Below, piece after piece: positions 1 to 8,503 of a DNA stretch of 64,000 nucleotides. Under the pieces are notes generated by a model that was not told the DNA's origin, did not search any database, and was given only the letters and a program-made list of their open reading frames with translations. Position numbers and translations under genes: made by a program. Positions within the stretch are counted from its first letter, which is position 1. Each line of letters opens with the position of its first letter. Source of the stretch: Roseococcus suduntuyensis (GTDB lineage: Bacteria; Pseudomonadota; Alphaproteobacteria; Acetobacterales; Acetobacteraceae); assembly GCF_014196305.1 (NCBI RefSeq), contig NZ_JACIDJ010000001.1:978290-1042289 (forward strand), in the 5' to 3' direction.

Positions 1-360
1 CTCGCGCGCCACCACGCGGCTGAAGGCGCCGGAGGGCACGTTGGGGCTGCCCTTGAACATCATGTGCTCAAGGTAGTGGGCGATGCCGGACTTGCCGGCC
101 GGGTCCTCGCCCGAGCCCGCGGCCACATAGAGGTAATGGGCTGCGACGGGCGCGCGGCGGTTTTCGGCCAGGACCACGCGCAGCCCGTTGTCGAGCGTCC
201 AGGTCACGGCGCCGAACAGAGGCTGGTCCGGCCCGCGGCGAGCGGTGCGGAGCGGGGTTGTGGCCGCCTGCGCCAGCCCCTCGCGCGGGGTGGCGAGGGC
301 GGGCAGGGCCAGGCTGGCGGCGGCGCCCTTCAGCGCGGTGCGGCGGGTCAATGCGATCAT
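1..360 (-). CDS. M16 family zinc metallopeptidase, N-terminal part
   Basis: Secreted insulinase/pitrilysin-type peptidase, cut by the left edge so that only about 120 N-terminal residues are visible. The N-terminus has a twin-arginine-like TRRTALKG segment followed by a hydrophobic stretch, which suggests export. The inverted zinc motif HYLEH lies at residues 95-99: His95 and His99 are the expected zinc ligands and Glu98 the catalytic base. The start at 360 gives the shortest signal peptide; an in-frame ATG nine bases upstream (369) is also possible and neither has a strong ribosome binding site. It lies downstream of ileS-lspA-DUF3035, a neighbourhood familiar in alphaproteobacteria, where one or two M16 genes follow lspA. 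Confidence 0.85.
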   Translation of the reverse strand, partial: MIALTRRTALKGAAASLALPALATPREGLAQAATTPLRTARRGPDQPLFGAVTWTLDNGLRVVLAENRRAPVAAHYLYVAAGSGEDPAGKSGIAHYLEHMMFKGSPNVPSGAFSRVVARE

Positions 361-424
361 ACGCCGCATGTGGGGAGGCGGGGGCGGCTTCGCCAGAATG
401 CCGCCAAGCTTCCCATGGCCTGGA

Positions 425-1003
425 TCACCAGAAGCGCAGGCGATCCAGGCTGAGGCTTTCCAGCACCCCGCGCCGCTCGGGCTGGATGATGGGCGTCTCG
501 CCCTCCGCCACGGGGCGGCCCAGGGCCGCGTTTTCGCGCAGGCGCTGGGCCTCGCGGTTCGGATCCACCGGCACGCCGGGGGGCGGCGGGTCGCGCCAGA
601 ACAGGGCGCGGTCCACCAGGGTCCGGTTCACGTTCTCGGTCCGGGTGGCTTCCTGGTCGAGGGTGGAGCGGATGTCCTGCGGCACGGGGGTGGCGGTCTG
701 GGCCAGCAGGGCGGCCTCGCCCGGGGTGGGGGCGGCGGGACGGCCGGGCACGCCGCCGGTCAGCAGCGCCTCGGCCTGTTCGCGCGCGGCGCGTTCCTGC
801 GGGCGGGTGCTGCCCGGGCGCGGCGGCGGCAACTGCCCCAGCGAGGGCGGCATGGACAGCGGCGCGCGCGTCATCACCTGGAATTCATCCGGCGCATCGC
901 GCGTCAGGCCCAGGGTGCGGGAGGTGTCCTGGCCGCAGCCGGCCAGCAGGCCCGCGACCAGCAGGGCGCCCAGCAGGGGGCGAAATTGAGGGGCAAGCTT
1001 CAT
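425..1003 (-). CDS. DUF3035 lipoprotein
   Basis: Small outer-membrane-type lipoprotein of 192 residues. It has a lipoprotein signal peptide with lipobox LAGC and lipidated Cys23, followed by a proline/arginine-rich region with no recognised catalytic motif. The start is set by an ATGA overlap with the stop of lspA. Proteins of the DUF3035 family commonly sit between lspA and M16 peptidase genes in alphaproteobacteria; the family assignment rests on this context plus the lipobox and length. Its function is unknown. Processing by the adjacent LspA is expected, since LspA cleaves lipoprotein signal peptides. Confidence 0.8.
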   Translation of the reverse strand: MKLAPQFRPLLGALLVAGLLAGCGQDTSRTLGLTRDAPDEFQVMTRAPLSMPPSLGQLPPPRPGSTRPQERAAREQAEALLTGGVPGRPAAPTPGEAALLAQTATPVPQDIRSTLDQEATRTENVNRTLVDRALFWRDPPPPGVPVDPNREAQRLRENAALGRPVAEGETPIIQPERRGVLESLSLDRLRFW

Positions 1004-1503
1004 GACGCTTCCTTGCGCTTGCTTTCCGGCCGGATCAAGGCGTCCCCCACCAGGGCGACGACCCCGCACACGATGGCCGCGTCCGCGACGTTAAACACAT
1101 ACCAGTGCCAGCCCCAGCCGTGAACGTCCACGAAGTCCACCACCGCGCCAAATCGCAGCCGGTCAATGACATTGCCGATGGCCCCGCCGATGACGGCGCC
1201 CAGCGCCAGGGCTACCAGCCGCGTCTCGGCGCGCGACAGCCAGCGCAGCAGGAACCCCGCCACGACCAGGGCGATGCCGGCCAGGATGACGTGGTTCCAG
1301 GCGCCCTCGCCCGAGAACAGCCCGAAGGTGACCCCCCGGTTCCAGACCATGGTGAGGTCAAGCCCCACCGGGCCCAGCGCCAGCAGCGGGATGTGCTGGC
1401 GCAGCGGCAGTTCCACGACCTCCAGGATCCACCACTTGCTGGCCTGGTCGGCCAGCAGCAGCAGGGCGGCGAAGACGAGGCCGGTTCGCAGCGGATGGGT
1501 CAC
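1000..1503 (-). CDS. lspA: Lipoprotein signal peptidase
   Basis: Inner-membrane aspartic peptidase (signal peptidase II) that removes signal peptides from prolipoproteins. The protein is 167 residues with four hydrophobic segments. The two conserved catalytic blocks are visible: GNVIDRLRFGAVVDF and FNVADAAIV, each supplying one of the active-site aspartates. Translation starts at a GTG that overlaps the ileS stop (GTGA at 1503-1500) and ends in an ATGA overlap with the DUF3035 lipoprotein gene. The ileS-lspA order is widespread in bacteria and supports the call. Confidence 0.96.
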   Translation of the reverse strand: MTHPLRTGLVFAALLLLADQASKWWILEVVELPLRQHIPLLALGPVGLDLTMVWNRGVTFGLFSGEGAWNHVILAGIALVVAGFLLRWLSRAETRLVALALGAVIGGAIGNVIDRLRFGAVVDFVDVHGWGWHWYVFNVADAAIVCGVVALVGDALIRPESKRKEAS

Positions 1504-4277
1504 GGCCCGACCACGGCCTCGCAGCGGCGGCACAGCGTGGGGTGGGCGGCGGATTGGCCCACCTCTTCCAGCACCTTCCAGCAGCGGTCGCATTTGTGGC
1601 CGGGGGCCAGCGCCACGTCGAGGCTGGTTTCCGCCCCCTCCGCCAGCGTGACCTTCGAGACGATCAGCGTTTCTGCCCAGGTCGCGGCGTCCAGCGTGGC
1701 GGCGGCATCCTCCGGCGCCAGCGTCAGGGTGACCGCGGCCTGGAGCGAAGAGCCGAAGGTGCCATCGCGCCGATGGTCCTCCAGGCTGCCCGTGACCAGC
1801 TTCCGCAGCCGGCGGATTTCCGCCCACTTCGCCGCCAGCGCGTCATCCCGCCAATTCTCCGGCAGTTCGGGGAAGAGCTGGAGATGCACGCTGCCCGCGC
1901 CCTCGCCGAAGCGGGCCGTCCAGGCTTCCTCCGCCGTGAAGACCAGCACGGGGGCCAGCCAGGCGCAGAGGCAGCGGTGCAGGCTGTCCAGCACCGTGCG
2001 CGCGCTGCGGCGGCGGAGACTGTCCTTGGCGTCGCAGTAGAGGCTGTCCTTGCGGATGTCGAAGTAGAAGGCGCTGAGGTCGGTGGCGCAGAAATTGTGG
2101 ATCTCGGGCAACACGCCGTTCCAGTCATGCGACCGCACGGCGCGGCGCACGCGGGCGTCGAGTTCCGTCAGGCGGTGCAGCACCCAGCGTTCGAGTTCCG
2201 GCATCTCGGCCACCGGCACGCGCTCATGCCCGTCGAAGCCGGCCAGGTTGCCCAGCAGCCAGCGCAGCGTGTTGCGGATGCGGCGATAAAGCTCCGCCTG
2301 CTGCTCCAGGATGTTCTTGCCGATGCGCAGGTCTTCGGCCGTGTCGGAGTTCATCACCCACATGCGCAGGATGTCGGCGCCATACTTGGCGATGACCTCC
2401 TGCGGGGCGGTGACGTTGCCGAGCGACTTGGACATCTTCCGCCCGCCTTCGTCGAGGACGAAGCCATGGGTCAGCACGGCCTTGAAGGGTGCGACCCCGC
2501 GCGTGCCGACGGATTCCAGCAGCGAGGACTGGAACCAGCCGCGATGCTGGTCGGAGCCCTCCAGGTAGAGATCGGCCGGGAAGGGCAGGTTCCGCGGCGG
2601 CAGGACGAAGGCGTGGGTGGAGCCGGACTCGAACCAGACATCCACGATGTCCATGACCTGCTCGTAGTCGTCCGGGTTGCGGGTATTCCCCAGGAAACGC
2701 GCCGCCGCATCGGGCTGGTACCAGGCATCCGCGCCCTCGCTGCGGAAGGCGTCCACGATGCGCGCCATCACGTCGGGGTCGCGCAGCACCTCGCTGGTGC
2801 GCTTCTCGACGAAGACGGCGATGGGCACGCCCCAGGCGCGCTGGCGGCTGATGCACCAGTCCGGCCGCGAGGCCACCATGCCGCCGATGCGGTTGCGGCC
2901 CACATCGGGGATGAAGGTGGTGGCGGCGATGGCGTCCAGCGACTTTTGCCGGATGGCATTGCTGTCATCCATGGCGATGAACCATTGCGGCGTGGCGCGG
3001 AAGATGACGGGCTTCTTGGAGCGCCAGCTGTGCGGGTAGCTGTGCGTCAGCTTCGACTTCGCCACCAGCGTGCCGGCCGTCTCGCAGGCGGCATAGACCG
3101 CCTCATGCGCGCGGAAGACGTGCAGGCCTTCGAAGCCCGGGGCATGGTGGGTGAAGGTGCCGTCGTCGTTCACGGTCTCGGGCACCGGCAGCCCATGGGC
3201 GCGGCCGAGGTTGAAGTCGTCCTCGCCATGGCCGGGGGCGATGTGGACGAAGCCGGTGCCGGCCTCGGTGGTGACGAAGTCGCCGGGGAGGAGGGGGACG
3301 TCGAAATCGTAACCCGCCCCGCGCAGGGGGTGGGCGGCGATGGCGCCTTCCAGCTCCGCGCCCTTCAGCACGCGATGGAGGCTGTGCGCGCCCAGCCCCG
3401 CATCCTCGGCAAACTTCGGCAGCAGCGGCAGCGCCACCAGCAGCGTCTCGCCGACGCGCAGATGGCTGCCCTCGGCCACGCCCTCCACATGCACCAGCGC
3501 GTAGTCGATCTCCGGCCCATAGGCCACGGCGCGGTTGCCCGGGATGGTCCAGGGGGTGGTGGTCCAGATCACGACGCTGGCCCCGGCCTCCGGCCCGGAG
3601 ACGATCGGAAACCGCGCCCACAGCGTCGGGCTCACATGGTCGTGGTATTCGATCTCCGCCTCGGCCAGCGCCGTCTTCTCGACCGGGCTCCACATCACCG
3701 GCCGCAGCCCGCGATACAGGCTGCCATTCATCAGGAAGCGGCCGATCTCCTCGACGATCACGCTCTCCGACGGGAAATCCATCGTGGCATACCGGTTCGC
3801 CCAGTCGCCCGCGACGCCAAGCCGGGCAAACTCCTCGCGCTGCACCTCCAGCCAATGCGCGGCATAGGCGCGGCATTCGGCGCGGAATTCCAGGACGGGC
3901 ACCTCGTCCTTGTTCTTCTTCTTCGCGCGATACTCCTCCTCGACCTTCCACTCGATGGGCAGGCCGTGGCAGTCCCAGCCGGGCACGTAGTCGGCATCAT
4001 AGCCCGACATCTGCGCCGCGCGGTTGATGACGTCCTTCAGGATCTTGTTCAGCGCGTGCCCGATGTGCAGCGGGCCGTTCGCATAGGGCGGGCCGTCATG
4101 CAGCACGAATTTCGGCCGCGCGGCCGCGCCGTCGCGCAGCTTCCGCCACAGATCCTGCTGCGCCCAGCGGGCCAGCATGGCGGGCTCGCGCTTCGGCAGG
4201 TCGCCCTTCATGGGGAAGGGGGTCTGCGGCAGGAAGACCGTCTGCCGGTAGTCGCGCGGGGGAGGGGCGTCGTTCAT
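1500..4277 (-). CDS. ileS: Isoleucine--tRNA ligase
   Basis: Cytoplasmic class I aminoacyl-tRNA synthetase that charges tRNA-Ile and edits misactivated valine. About 925 residues, the normal bacterial length. HIGH is at residues 71-74 in the context PLHIGHALNKI; the second signature is GRKMSKSLGNV near residue 610. The C-terminus carries a zinc finger with CDRCWK and CRRCE. The start at MNDAPPP is chosen because the purine-rich GGGGATGAG lies upstream; an ATG 12 bases earlier is also possible. A 141-base gap with a hairpin separates it from ribF, whereas lspA follows with an overlap. Confidence 0.97.
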   Translation of the reverse strand: MNDAPPPRDYRQTVFLPQTPFPMKGDLPKREPAMLARWAQQDLWRKLRDGAAARPKFVLHDGPPYANGPLHIGHALNKILKDVINRAAQMSGYDADYVPGWDCHGLPIEWKVEEEYRAKKKNKDEVPVLEFRAECRAYAAHWLEVQREEFARLGVAGDWANRYATMDFPSESVIVEEIGRFLMNGSLYRGLRPVMWSPVEKTALAEAEIEYHDHVSPTLWARFPIVSGPEAGASVVIWTTTPWTIPGNRAVAYGPEIDYALVHVEGVAEGSHLRVGETLLVALPLLPKFAEDAGLGAHSLHRVLKGAELEGAIAAHPLRGAGYDFDVPLLPGDFVTTEAGTGFVHIAPGHGEDDFNLGRAHGLPVPETVNDDGTFTHHAPGFEGLHVFRAHEAVYAACETAGTLVAKSKLTHSYPHSWRSKKPVIFRATPQWFIAMDDSNAIRQKSLDAIAATTFIPDVGRNRIGGMVASRPDWCISRQRAWGVPIAVFVEKRTSEVLRDPDVMARIVDAFRSEGADAWYQPDAAARFLGNTRNPDDYEQVMDIVDVWFESGSTHAFVLPPRNLPFPADLYLEGSDQHRGWFQSSLLESVGTRGVAPFKAVLTHGFVLDEGGRKMSKSLGNVTAPQEVIAKYGADILRMWVMNSDTAEDLRIGKNILEQQAELYRRIRNTLRWLLGNLAGFDGHERVPVAEMPELERWVLHRLTELDARVRRAVRSHDWNGVLPEIHNFCATDLSAFYFDIRKDSLYCDAKDSLRRRSARTVLDSLHRCLCAWLAPVLVFTAEEAWTARFGEGAGSVHLQLFPELPENWRDDALAAKWAEIRRLRKLVTGSLEDHRRDGTFGSSLQAAVTLTLAPEDAAATLDAATWAETLIVSKVTLAEGAETSLDVALAPGHKCDRCWKVLEEVGQSAAHPTLCRRCEAVVGP

Positions 4278-4329
4278 GGAATGTCTCATCCCCGCCGGGG
4301 CGGGGCGTCAGGGGTGGCGCGCGAAAGGG

Positions 4330-4360
4330 TCCCGGCCCTCAGCGGAGGACCGGGCCGGGA
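4330..4360. other. Inverted repeat in the ribF-ileS gap
   Basis: The arms TCCCGGCCC (4330-4338) and GGGCCGGGA (4352-4360) are perfectly complementary, 9 bp, with a 13-base loop. On the minus strand it lies downstream of ribF and upstream of ileS. The bases after it on that strand (CCCTTTCGC) are only a weak T-tract, so it could be an attenuator, a weak terminator or an mRNA-stabilising stem. The rest of the 4278-4418 gap shows nothing else I can support. Confidence 0.4.
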
Positions 4361-4418
4361 ATTCGGAAAGGCCGCGCCGGGTGCATGCGTGGGATATGCG
4401 TGCCCCCCGGCCCCCTGG

Positions 4419-5336
4419 TCAAGCCAGCAGGGCCCGGGCGGCCGCCGCATCGGCCGCGATCTGGGTGGTGAGTTCCTGGAAGCTCGCGAACTTCCGCTCG
4501 TCGCGGATGAAGGCGAGCAGCGCGACCTCCACTTCCTGCCCGTAGAGGTCGCCCTGGAAATCAAACAGATGCGCCTCCAGCCGCGAGACGGGGTCGCCCC
4601 CCAGGGTCGGCCGGCGGCCCAGGTTGGCCACGCCCGGCACCACCCGCCCATCGGCCAGGGTCGCGCGCACGGCATAGACGCCCCGCGCCGGTTCCAGGTG
4701 CCGCCCCAGTGGGATGTTGGCGGTGGGAAAGCCGATGGTCCGCCCCCGCGCATCGCCATGGGTCACGGGGCCACGAATGGCCCAGGGCCGGCCCAGCAGC
4801 ACCGCCGCGCGCTCCGGATAGCCATCCTGCAACTGTCGGCGGATGCGGGTGGAGCTGATGGGCCCCTCCGCATCGGCCAGATGCGGCACGATGGAGAGGC
4901 CGATGCCCCGCGCCTCGGCCGCCGCCTGCAGCACGCCGATATTGCCGCCGCGCCGGTGGCCGAAGGCGAAGTCGCCCCCGCAGGCCAGGTGCCTGGCGCC
5001 CAGGCCCTGGTGCAGCACGCCCTCCACGAATTCCTCGGCCGACATGGCGCTGAACGCCCCGTCGAAGGGCACGGCCACCACCGCGCGCACGCCGAGTGCG
5101 GCCAGCGCCGCCGCCTTGGCGGGCAGCAGTGTCAGGCGGAAGGGCGGGTCGTCGGGCCGGAAATGCTCGCGCGGGTGAGGCTCGAAGGTGAGTGCGACCA
5201 GGGGCAGGTCGGGCCGCGCCTGGTGGGCAGCCGCCAGCACGGCCGCATGGCCGCGGTGCACCCCGTCGAAATTGCCGAGCGCCACCGTCCCGCCGCGCGC
5301 CTCGGGCGGCAGGGCGCGCCAATCGCTGTGGATCAT
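4419..5336 (-). CDS. ribF: Bifunctional riboflavin kinase / FAD synthetase
   Basis: Makes FMN from riboflavin and then FAD from FMN, in the cytoplasm. The protein is 305 residues, typical for the family. The N-terminal nucleotidyl-transferase half has ALGNFDGVHRGH near residues 20-31. The C-terminal riboflavin kinase half has the TIGFPTANI motif. The start at MIHSDWR overlaps the stop of the upstream LOG-family gene (ATGA). RibF next to ileS and lspA is a common bacterial arrangement. A longer reading frame upstream exists but would run into the LOG gene. Confidence 0.96.
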   Translation of the reverse strand: MIHSDWRALPPEARGGTVALGNFDGVHRGHAAVLAAAHQARPDLPLVALTFEPHPREHFRPDDPPFRLTLLPAKAAALAALGVRAVVAVPFDGAFSAMSAEEFVEGVLHQGLGARHLACGGDFAFGHRRGGNIGVLQAAAEARGIGLSIVPHLADAEGPISSTRIRRQLQDGYPERAAVLLGRPWAIRGPVTHGDARGRTIGFPTANIPLGRHLEPARGVYAVRATLADGRVVPGVANLGRRPTLGGDPVSRLEAHLFDFQGDLYGQEVEVALLAFIRDERKFASFQELTTQIAADAAAARALLA

Positions 5337-5941
5337 GTCTCGGTCTTCGTCATCCAGCGGGTGATGGCGGGCGGGGTCCATTGGGCCAGGGCATCCAGCG
5401 CGGCCTCGGGCGAGCCGGCGCGGAGTGCGAGGCCGGCATGGCGCGCCTGTACGAAGCCGCCCTTCACCATGCGGTCCAGCAGGGCGAAGAAGGGCGTCCA
5501 GTAGCCATCCGTGTCGAGATAGACCAACCCCTTCCCATGGATGCCAAGCTGCGCCCAGGACTGGATTTCCACGCTTTCCTCCAGCGTGCCGATGCCGCCG
5601 GGCAGCACCACGAAGCCGTCGGAGAGCTCGTTCATCATCTGCTTGCGGACATGCATGGACGGCACCACGCGCAGTTCCGTGACACCGCCATGGCCCAGCT
5701 CGCGGTCCATCAGCGCCTCGGGGATCACGCCGATCACCTCGGCGCCGGCCTTGATGGCGGCGTCCGCCACGATGCCCATCAGCCCCACCTTGCCCCCGCC
5801 ATAGACGAGGCCCAGCCCCCGGGCGGCGATGGCGCGGCCGAGGGCCACGGCCAGTTCGGCATGGCGCGAGTCGGTCCCCGGCTGGGCGCCGCAGAAGACG
5901 CAGACGCGGCGGAATGCCGGGGTCGTCACGGCCTCATCCAC
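5333..5941 (-). CDS. LOG-family Rossmann protein (TIGR00730)
   Basis: Predicted cytoplasmic nucleotide 5'-monophosphate nucleosidase of the LOG/YvdD type, 202 residues. LOG proteins release free cytokinin-type bases from riboside monophosphates; in bacteria the true substrate is often unknown. The signature PGGIGTLEE is present, as are GGGKVGLMG and the HVRKQMM helix that normally carries the catalytic arginine. The gene starts with GTG at 5941, overlapping the end of the maoC-like gene by eight bases; another GTG at 5929 is an alternative. It overlaps ribF downstream, so it is probably co-transcribed with ribF and ileS. Confidence 0.87.
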   Translation of the reverse strand: MDEAVTTPAFRRVCVFCGAQPGTDSRHAELAVALGRAIAARGLGLVYGGGKVGLMGIVADAAIKAGAEVIGVIPEALMDRELGHGGVTELRVVPSMHVRKQMMNELSDGFVVLPGGIGTLEESVEIQSWAQLGIHGKGLVYLDTDGYWTPFFALLDRMVKGGFVQARHAGLALRAGSPEAALDALAQWTPPAITRWMTKTET

Positions 5942-6353
5942 GGGCGGGCACCATGACCGTGGCCTCGCCCTCGATCACCGGCTTGCCGCCGACGAGGCAG
6001 GTGGTGGAGAGGGTGGCGCGGCGCTTGGCCGGGTCCAGCGCCGTCACCTCCACCACCGCCGTCACCGTGTCGCCGATCTTCACGGGCGCGCGGAACTTCA
6101 GCGTCTGACCCATGTAGATGGTGCCCGGCCCCGGCAGCCTGGTGCCCAGCACGGCCGAGATCAGCCCGGCCGAGAGCATCCCATGCGCGATGCGCTGCTT
6201 GAACATGGTGCCGGCGGCGTGCTCGGCATCAATATGGACGGGGTTGGTATCGCCCGAGACGGCGGCGAACATCAGGATGTCCGCTTCGGTGATGGTCTTG
6301 GCGAAGCGCGCCGTCTGGCCGACGCTGAGTTCCTCGAAGGCGAAACCATCCAT
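5934..6353 (-). CDS. MaoC-like (R)-specific enoyl-CoA hydratase
   Basis: Hot-dog fold dehydratase of 139 residues, predicted to hydrate trans-2-enoyl-CoA to (R)-3-hydroxyacyl-CoA. The conserved hydratase-2 segment SGDTNPVHID gives the catalytic Asp/His pair, followed by IAHGMLSAGLIS. Length and motif match single-domain PhaJ/MaoC proteins. It is the first gene of the minus-strand run maoC-LOG-ribF-ileS-lspA. PhaJ-type proteins can feed polyhydroxyalkanoate synthesis, but no PHA gene is visible here, so the pathway is open. Confidence 0.88.
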   Translation of the reverse strand: MDGFAFEELSVGQTARFAKTITEADILMFAAVSGDTNPVHIDAEHAAGTMFKQRIAHGMLSAGLISAVLGTRLPGPGTIYMGQTLKFRAPVKIGDTVTAVVEVTALDPAKRRATLSTTCLVGGKPVIEGEATVMVPARG

Positions 6354-6375
6354 ATTGCCGCTGCCCCTTTCGGCC

Positions 6376-6430
6376 TTTGCCAGGCGGCCGATTCACGGCT
6401 TCGGTGAGCCCACCGCAGCCGATCGGACGC
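6376..6430 (+). repeat. Dispersed GATTCAC repeat, subtype B, single copy
   Basis: A 55-base element starting TTTGCCAGGCGGCCGATTCA and ending GATCGGACGC. It matches, base for base over most of its length, the reverse complement of the triple array at 56238-56392. It contains one GANTC site (GATTC at 6390-6394). It fills most of the 121-base gap between maoC and the tandem-repeat protein gene. Part of a family described under the findings. Confidence 0.8.
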
Positions 6431-6474
6431 CTGCGGCCAGGGTGTAGCCGCTCAGGCGGGGCGCGCAACAGGGT

Positions 6475-6897
6475 TCAGCGGCGCGTCTCGGTGCGCCCCA
6501 CCTGGCGGCCCTGTGCGTCGTAATGGCGCGTCACGCCGCCCCGCGTCTCGGAACGCCCGGTCTGCCGGCCCTGGGCGTCGTAGTGGCGCGTGGTGTCCCC
6601 GCGCGTTTCGCTGCGGCCCGCGGCGCGGCCCTGGGCGTCATAGAGGCGGGTGGTGTCGCCCCGCACCTCCGCCCGGCCCTGGGCGCGGCCCTGCGCGTCG
6701 TAGTCGCGCCGGGTGTCGCCGCGCAATTCGCTGCGGCCGATCGGGCGGCCCTGCGCGTCATATTGTCGCAGCGTGGCCCCTCGCTGCTCCTCGCGCCCCA
6801 GGCTGCGCCCCTGCGCGTCATATTCGCGCTTGGACTGCGCCGAGGCATCGAGGGCCGGCAGCGAGAGGAGGAGGGCGGTGAGGAAAGCGGGCCACAT
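6475..6897 (-). CDS. Exported protein with six 20-residue YDAQGR repeats
   Basis: Protein of 140 residues: a signal peptide (about residues 1-20, ending ASAQS), then five full 20-residue repeats and a partial sixth. The repeat pattern is YDAQGRxxGRxExRGdTxR, from residue 26 to the end. The repeats are rich in Arg and Gly and very uniform. YD/RHS and MORN-like repeats share the YDxxGR flavour, but those are associated with large toxins or membrane binding and I cannot assign a role. No membrane segment beyond the signal. It lies 29 bases downstream of the methyltransferase gene on the same strand. Confidence 0.75.
   Translation of the reverse strand: MWPAFLTALLLSLPALDASAQSKREYDAQGRSLGREEQRGATLRQYDAQGRPIGRSELRGDTRRDYDAQGRAQGRAEVRGDTTRLYDAQGRAAGRSETRGDTTRHYDAQGRQTGRSETRGGVTRHYDAQGRQVGRTETRR
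6478..6822 (-). repeat. 60-bp coding tandem repeat array
   Basis: Five full 60-bp units and a 45-bp partial unit inside the exported repeat protein gene. Each encodes 20 residues beginning YDAQGR. The units differ at several positions, so this is an established protein repeat and not a very recent slippage event. Confidence 0.85.
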
Positions 6898-6926
6898 GGG
6901 GCGAAGCCTTCCCTGCCCTCATGGCG

Positions 6927-7571
6927 TCAAGAAGGCAGCAATCGGGCGATGGTGACTTCGCGCAGCGTGCGATCCTCCAGTTCCAGGGAGGTCGGCACGG
7001 CGTGGCGGGAGAGGGGTTCCAGCCCCTCGCGCGGGAGATAGGCGCGGCCCGGATCGGCCAGCCAGACCTCGACGCCCGCCGCCGCCATGGCGCGCAGCCA
7101 GGGCAGGATATGGGCGGTCATCGGCGCCTCGTAGCAGACATCGCCGGCCAGGATGACGTCCCAACGGGGCGGATCACCCACCACGTCGCGGTCCAGCGCG
7201 GTCACGGACACGCCGTTCAGCACGGCGTTCAGGCGGATGGCGGCGACCGCCATGGGGTCAATCTCGGCGGCCTCGACCTGTGCCGCGCCGGCCTGGGCGG
7301 CGGCGATGGCGGCGATGCCGCAGCCCGCCGCGAAATCCAGCACCCGCCGCCCGCGCACCCGTTCGGGCGCGTCGAGGATGCTGCGCGCCAGGGCCTGCCC
7401 GCCCGGCCAGGCGAAGGCCCAGAAGGGGGGCTCGATGCCCGTTTGCGCCAGGAATTCCTCGCTGGCGTGCCAGATGGGGGTGATCTCGCTGGCCAGGTGC
7501 AGCCGGATTTCGGGCACCAGGGGGGCCACGCCGATGGTGGTCTGCGCCGTGATGAAGCCCTCGGCGTTCAA
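6927..7571 (-). CDS. Class I SAM methyltransferase, ETFB-lysine-methyltransferase-like
   Basis: Protein of 214 residues with a Rossmann SAM-binding fold: VLDFAAGCGIAAIAAA is motif I, AEIDPMAVAAIRLNA motif II, and WDVILAGDVCYE the motif IV region. This block order and the DVCYE end are typical of the METTL20-type family, known to methylate the beta subunit of electron transfer flavoprotein; that substrate is inference here. The gene starts with TTG at 7571, overlapping the ubiA stop (TTGA), which suggests translational coupling with ubiA. No ATG gives a better start. Confidence 0.8.
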   Translation of the reverse strand: MNAEGFITAQTTIGVAPLVPEIRLHLASEITPIWHASEEFLAQTGIEPPFWAFAWPGGQALARSILDAPERVRGRRVLDFAAGCGIAAIAAAQAGAAQVEAAEIDPMAVAAIRLNAVLNGVSVTALDRDVVGDPPRWDVILAGDVCYEAPMTAHILPWLRAMAAAGVEVWLADPGRAYLPREGLEPLSRHAVPTSLELEDRTLREVTIARLLPS

Positions 7572-8503
7572 ACCCGGCCGACCAGCATGGCCAGCGCCAC
7601 GGCGAAGCCCACCTCGCGGTTGAACTTGAACAGCGCGAGGCAGCGCGCGGGATCATGGATGTCCAGCGCGCGGATCTGCCAGGCCAGCATCCCCGCCGGG
7701 ACCAGCAGGGCCACGTAATACCACGCGGAAAGCCCCGCCACCGCCCCGGTCAGCGCCAGCAGCGCCACCGTCCCGGCATAGCAGGCGGCGAGGAAGGGGC
7801 GCGTGCGCTCGCCGAACTTCAGCGCGGTGGAGCCGATGCCCAGCATCGCGTCATCCTCGCGGTCCTGGTGCGCGTAGATGGTGTCGTAGCCGAGAATCCA
7901 GAGGATGGTGGCCGCGTAGAGCGGCAGCACCTCCCACCCCAGCCCGCCCGAGGCCGCCGCCGGCCCCATCACCGCGCCCCAGCCGAAGGTGAAGCCCAGT
8001 ACAAGCTGCGGGTAGTCCGTCACGCGCTTGGCCGCCGGGTAGAGCAGGATGGGCAGCAGCGACAGCACGCCCAGCCAGATGGCGGTGGCCGAGAGTTGCA
8101 GCAGCACCACCAGCCCGATGGTGCAGAGAAGTGCGAGGAAGGCCACCGCCTGCCGCGGCGTGACGGCGCCTGAAGCGAGCGGCCGGCCCCGCGTGCGCTC
8201 CACCTTCGCGTCAATGTCGCGGTCCCACAAATCGTTCACCACGCAGCCCGCCCCGCGCATCACGAAGGCGCCCAGCAGGAACAGGAAGGCCAGCCACAGG
8301 CCGAAGCCCCAGGAGGGCGCCAGCAGCGCGATCCCCCACAGCCCCGGCAGAAACAGCAGCCAGGTGCCGATGGGCCGGTCGGCGCGCATCAGCAGCGCAT
8401 AGGGCCGCCAGGACGCGGGTAGATGCGCGACCCAACCCTGGGTTCGGATGTCGGTGTAGCCTTGCACGGCGCCATGCAGCACGGCACATCGGGCCATGTC
8501 CAT
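7568..8503 (-). CDS. ubiA: 4-hydroxybenzoate octaprenyltransferase
   Basis: Integral membrane prenyltransferase that joins a polyprenyl chain to 4-hydroxybenzoate in ubiquinone synthesis. The two aspartate-rich motifs are visible: NDLWDRDIDAKVERTRGRPL near residue 90 and YAHQDREDD further on, with about eight or nine hydrophobic helices. The start is uncertain: ATG at 8503 or 8497, or GTG at 8482 or 8467, since homologues usually begin close to the TDIRTQGW segment. The two ATG choices overlap the start of rsmE on the opposite strand. Confidence 0.94.
   Translation of the reverse strand: MDMARCAVLHGAVQGYTDIRTQGWVAHLPASWRPYALLMRADRPIGTWLLFLPGLWGIALLAPSWGFGLWLAFLFLLGAFVMRGAGCVVNDLWDRDIDAKVERTRGRPLASGAVTPRQAVAFLALLCTIGLVVLLQLSATAIWLGVLSLLPILLYPAAKRVTDYPQLVLGFTFGWGAVMGPAAASGGLGWEVLPLYAATILWILGYDTIYAHQDREDDAMLGIGSTALKFGERTRPFLAACYAGTVALLALTGAVAGLSAWYYVALLVPAGMLAWQIRALDIHDPARCLALFKFNREVGFAVALAMLVGRV

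Noticed and set aside
1542-5504. A 1320-codon open frame on the plus strand
   Set aside because: It is antisense to ileS and ribF, has the low-complexity composition of high-GC shadow frames and no domain; the minus-strand genes have clear motifs.
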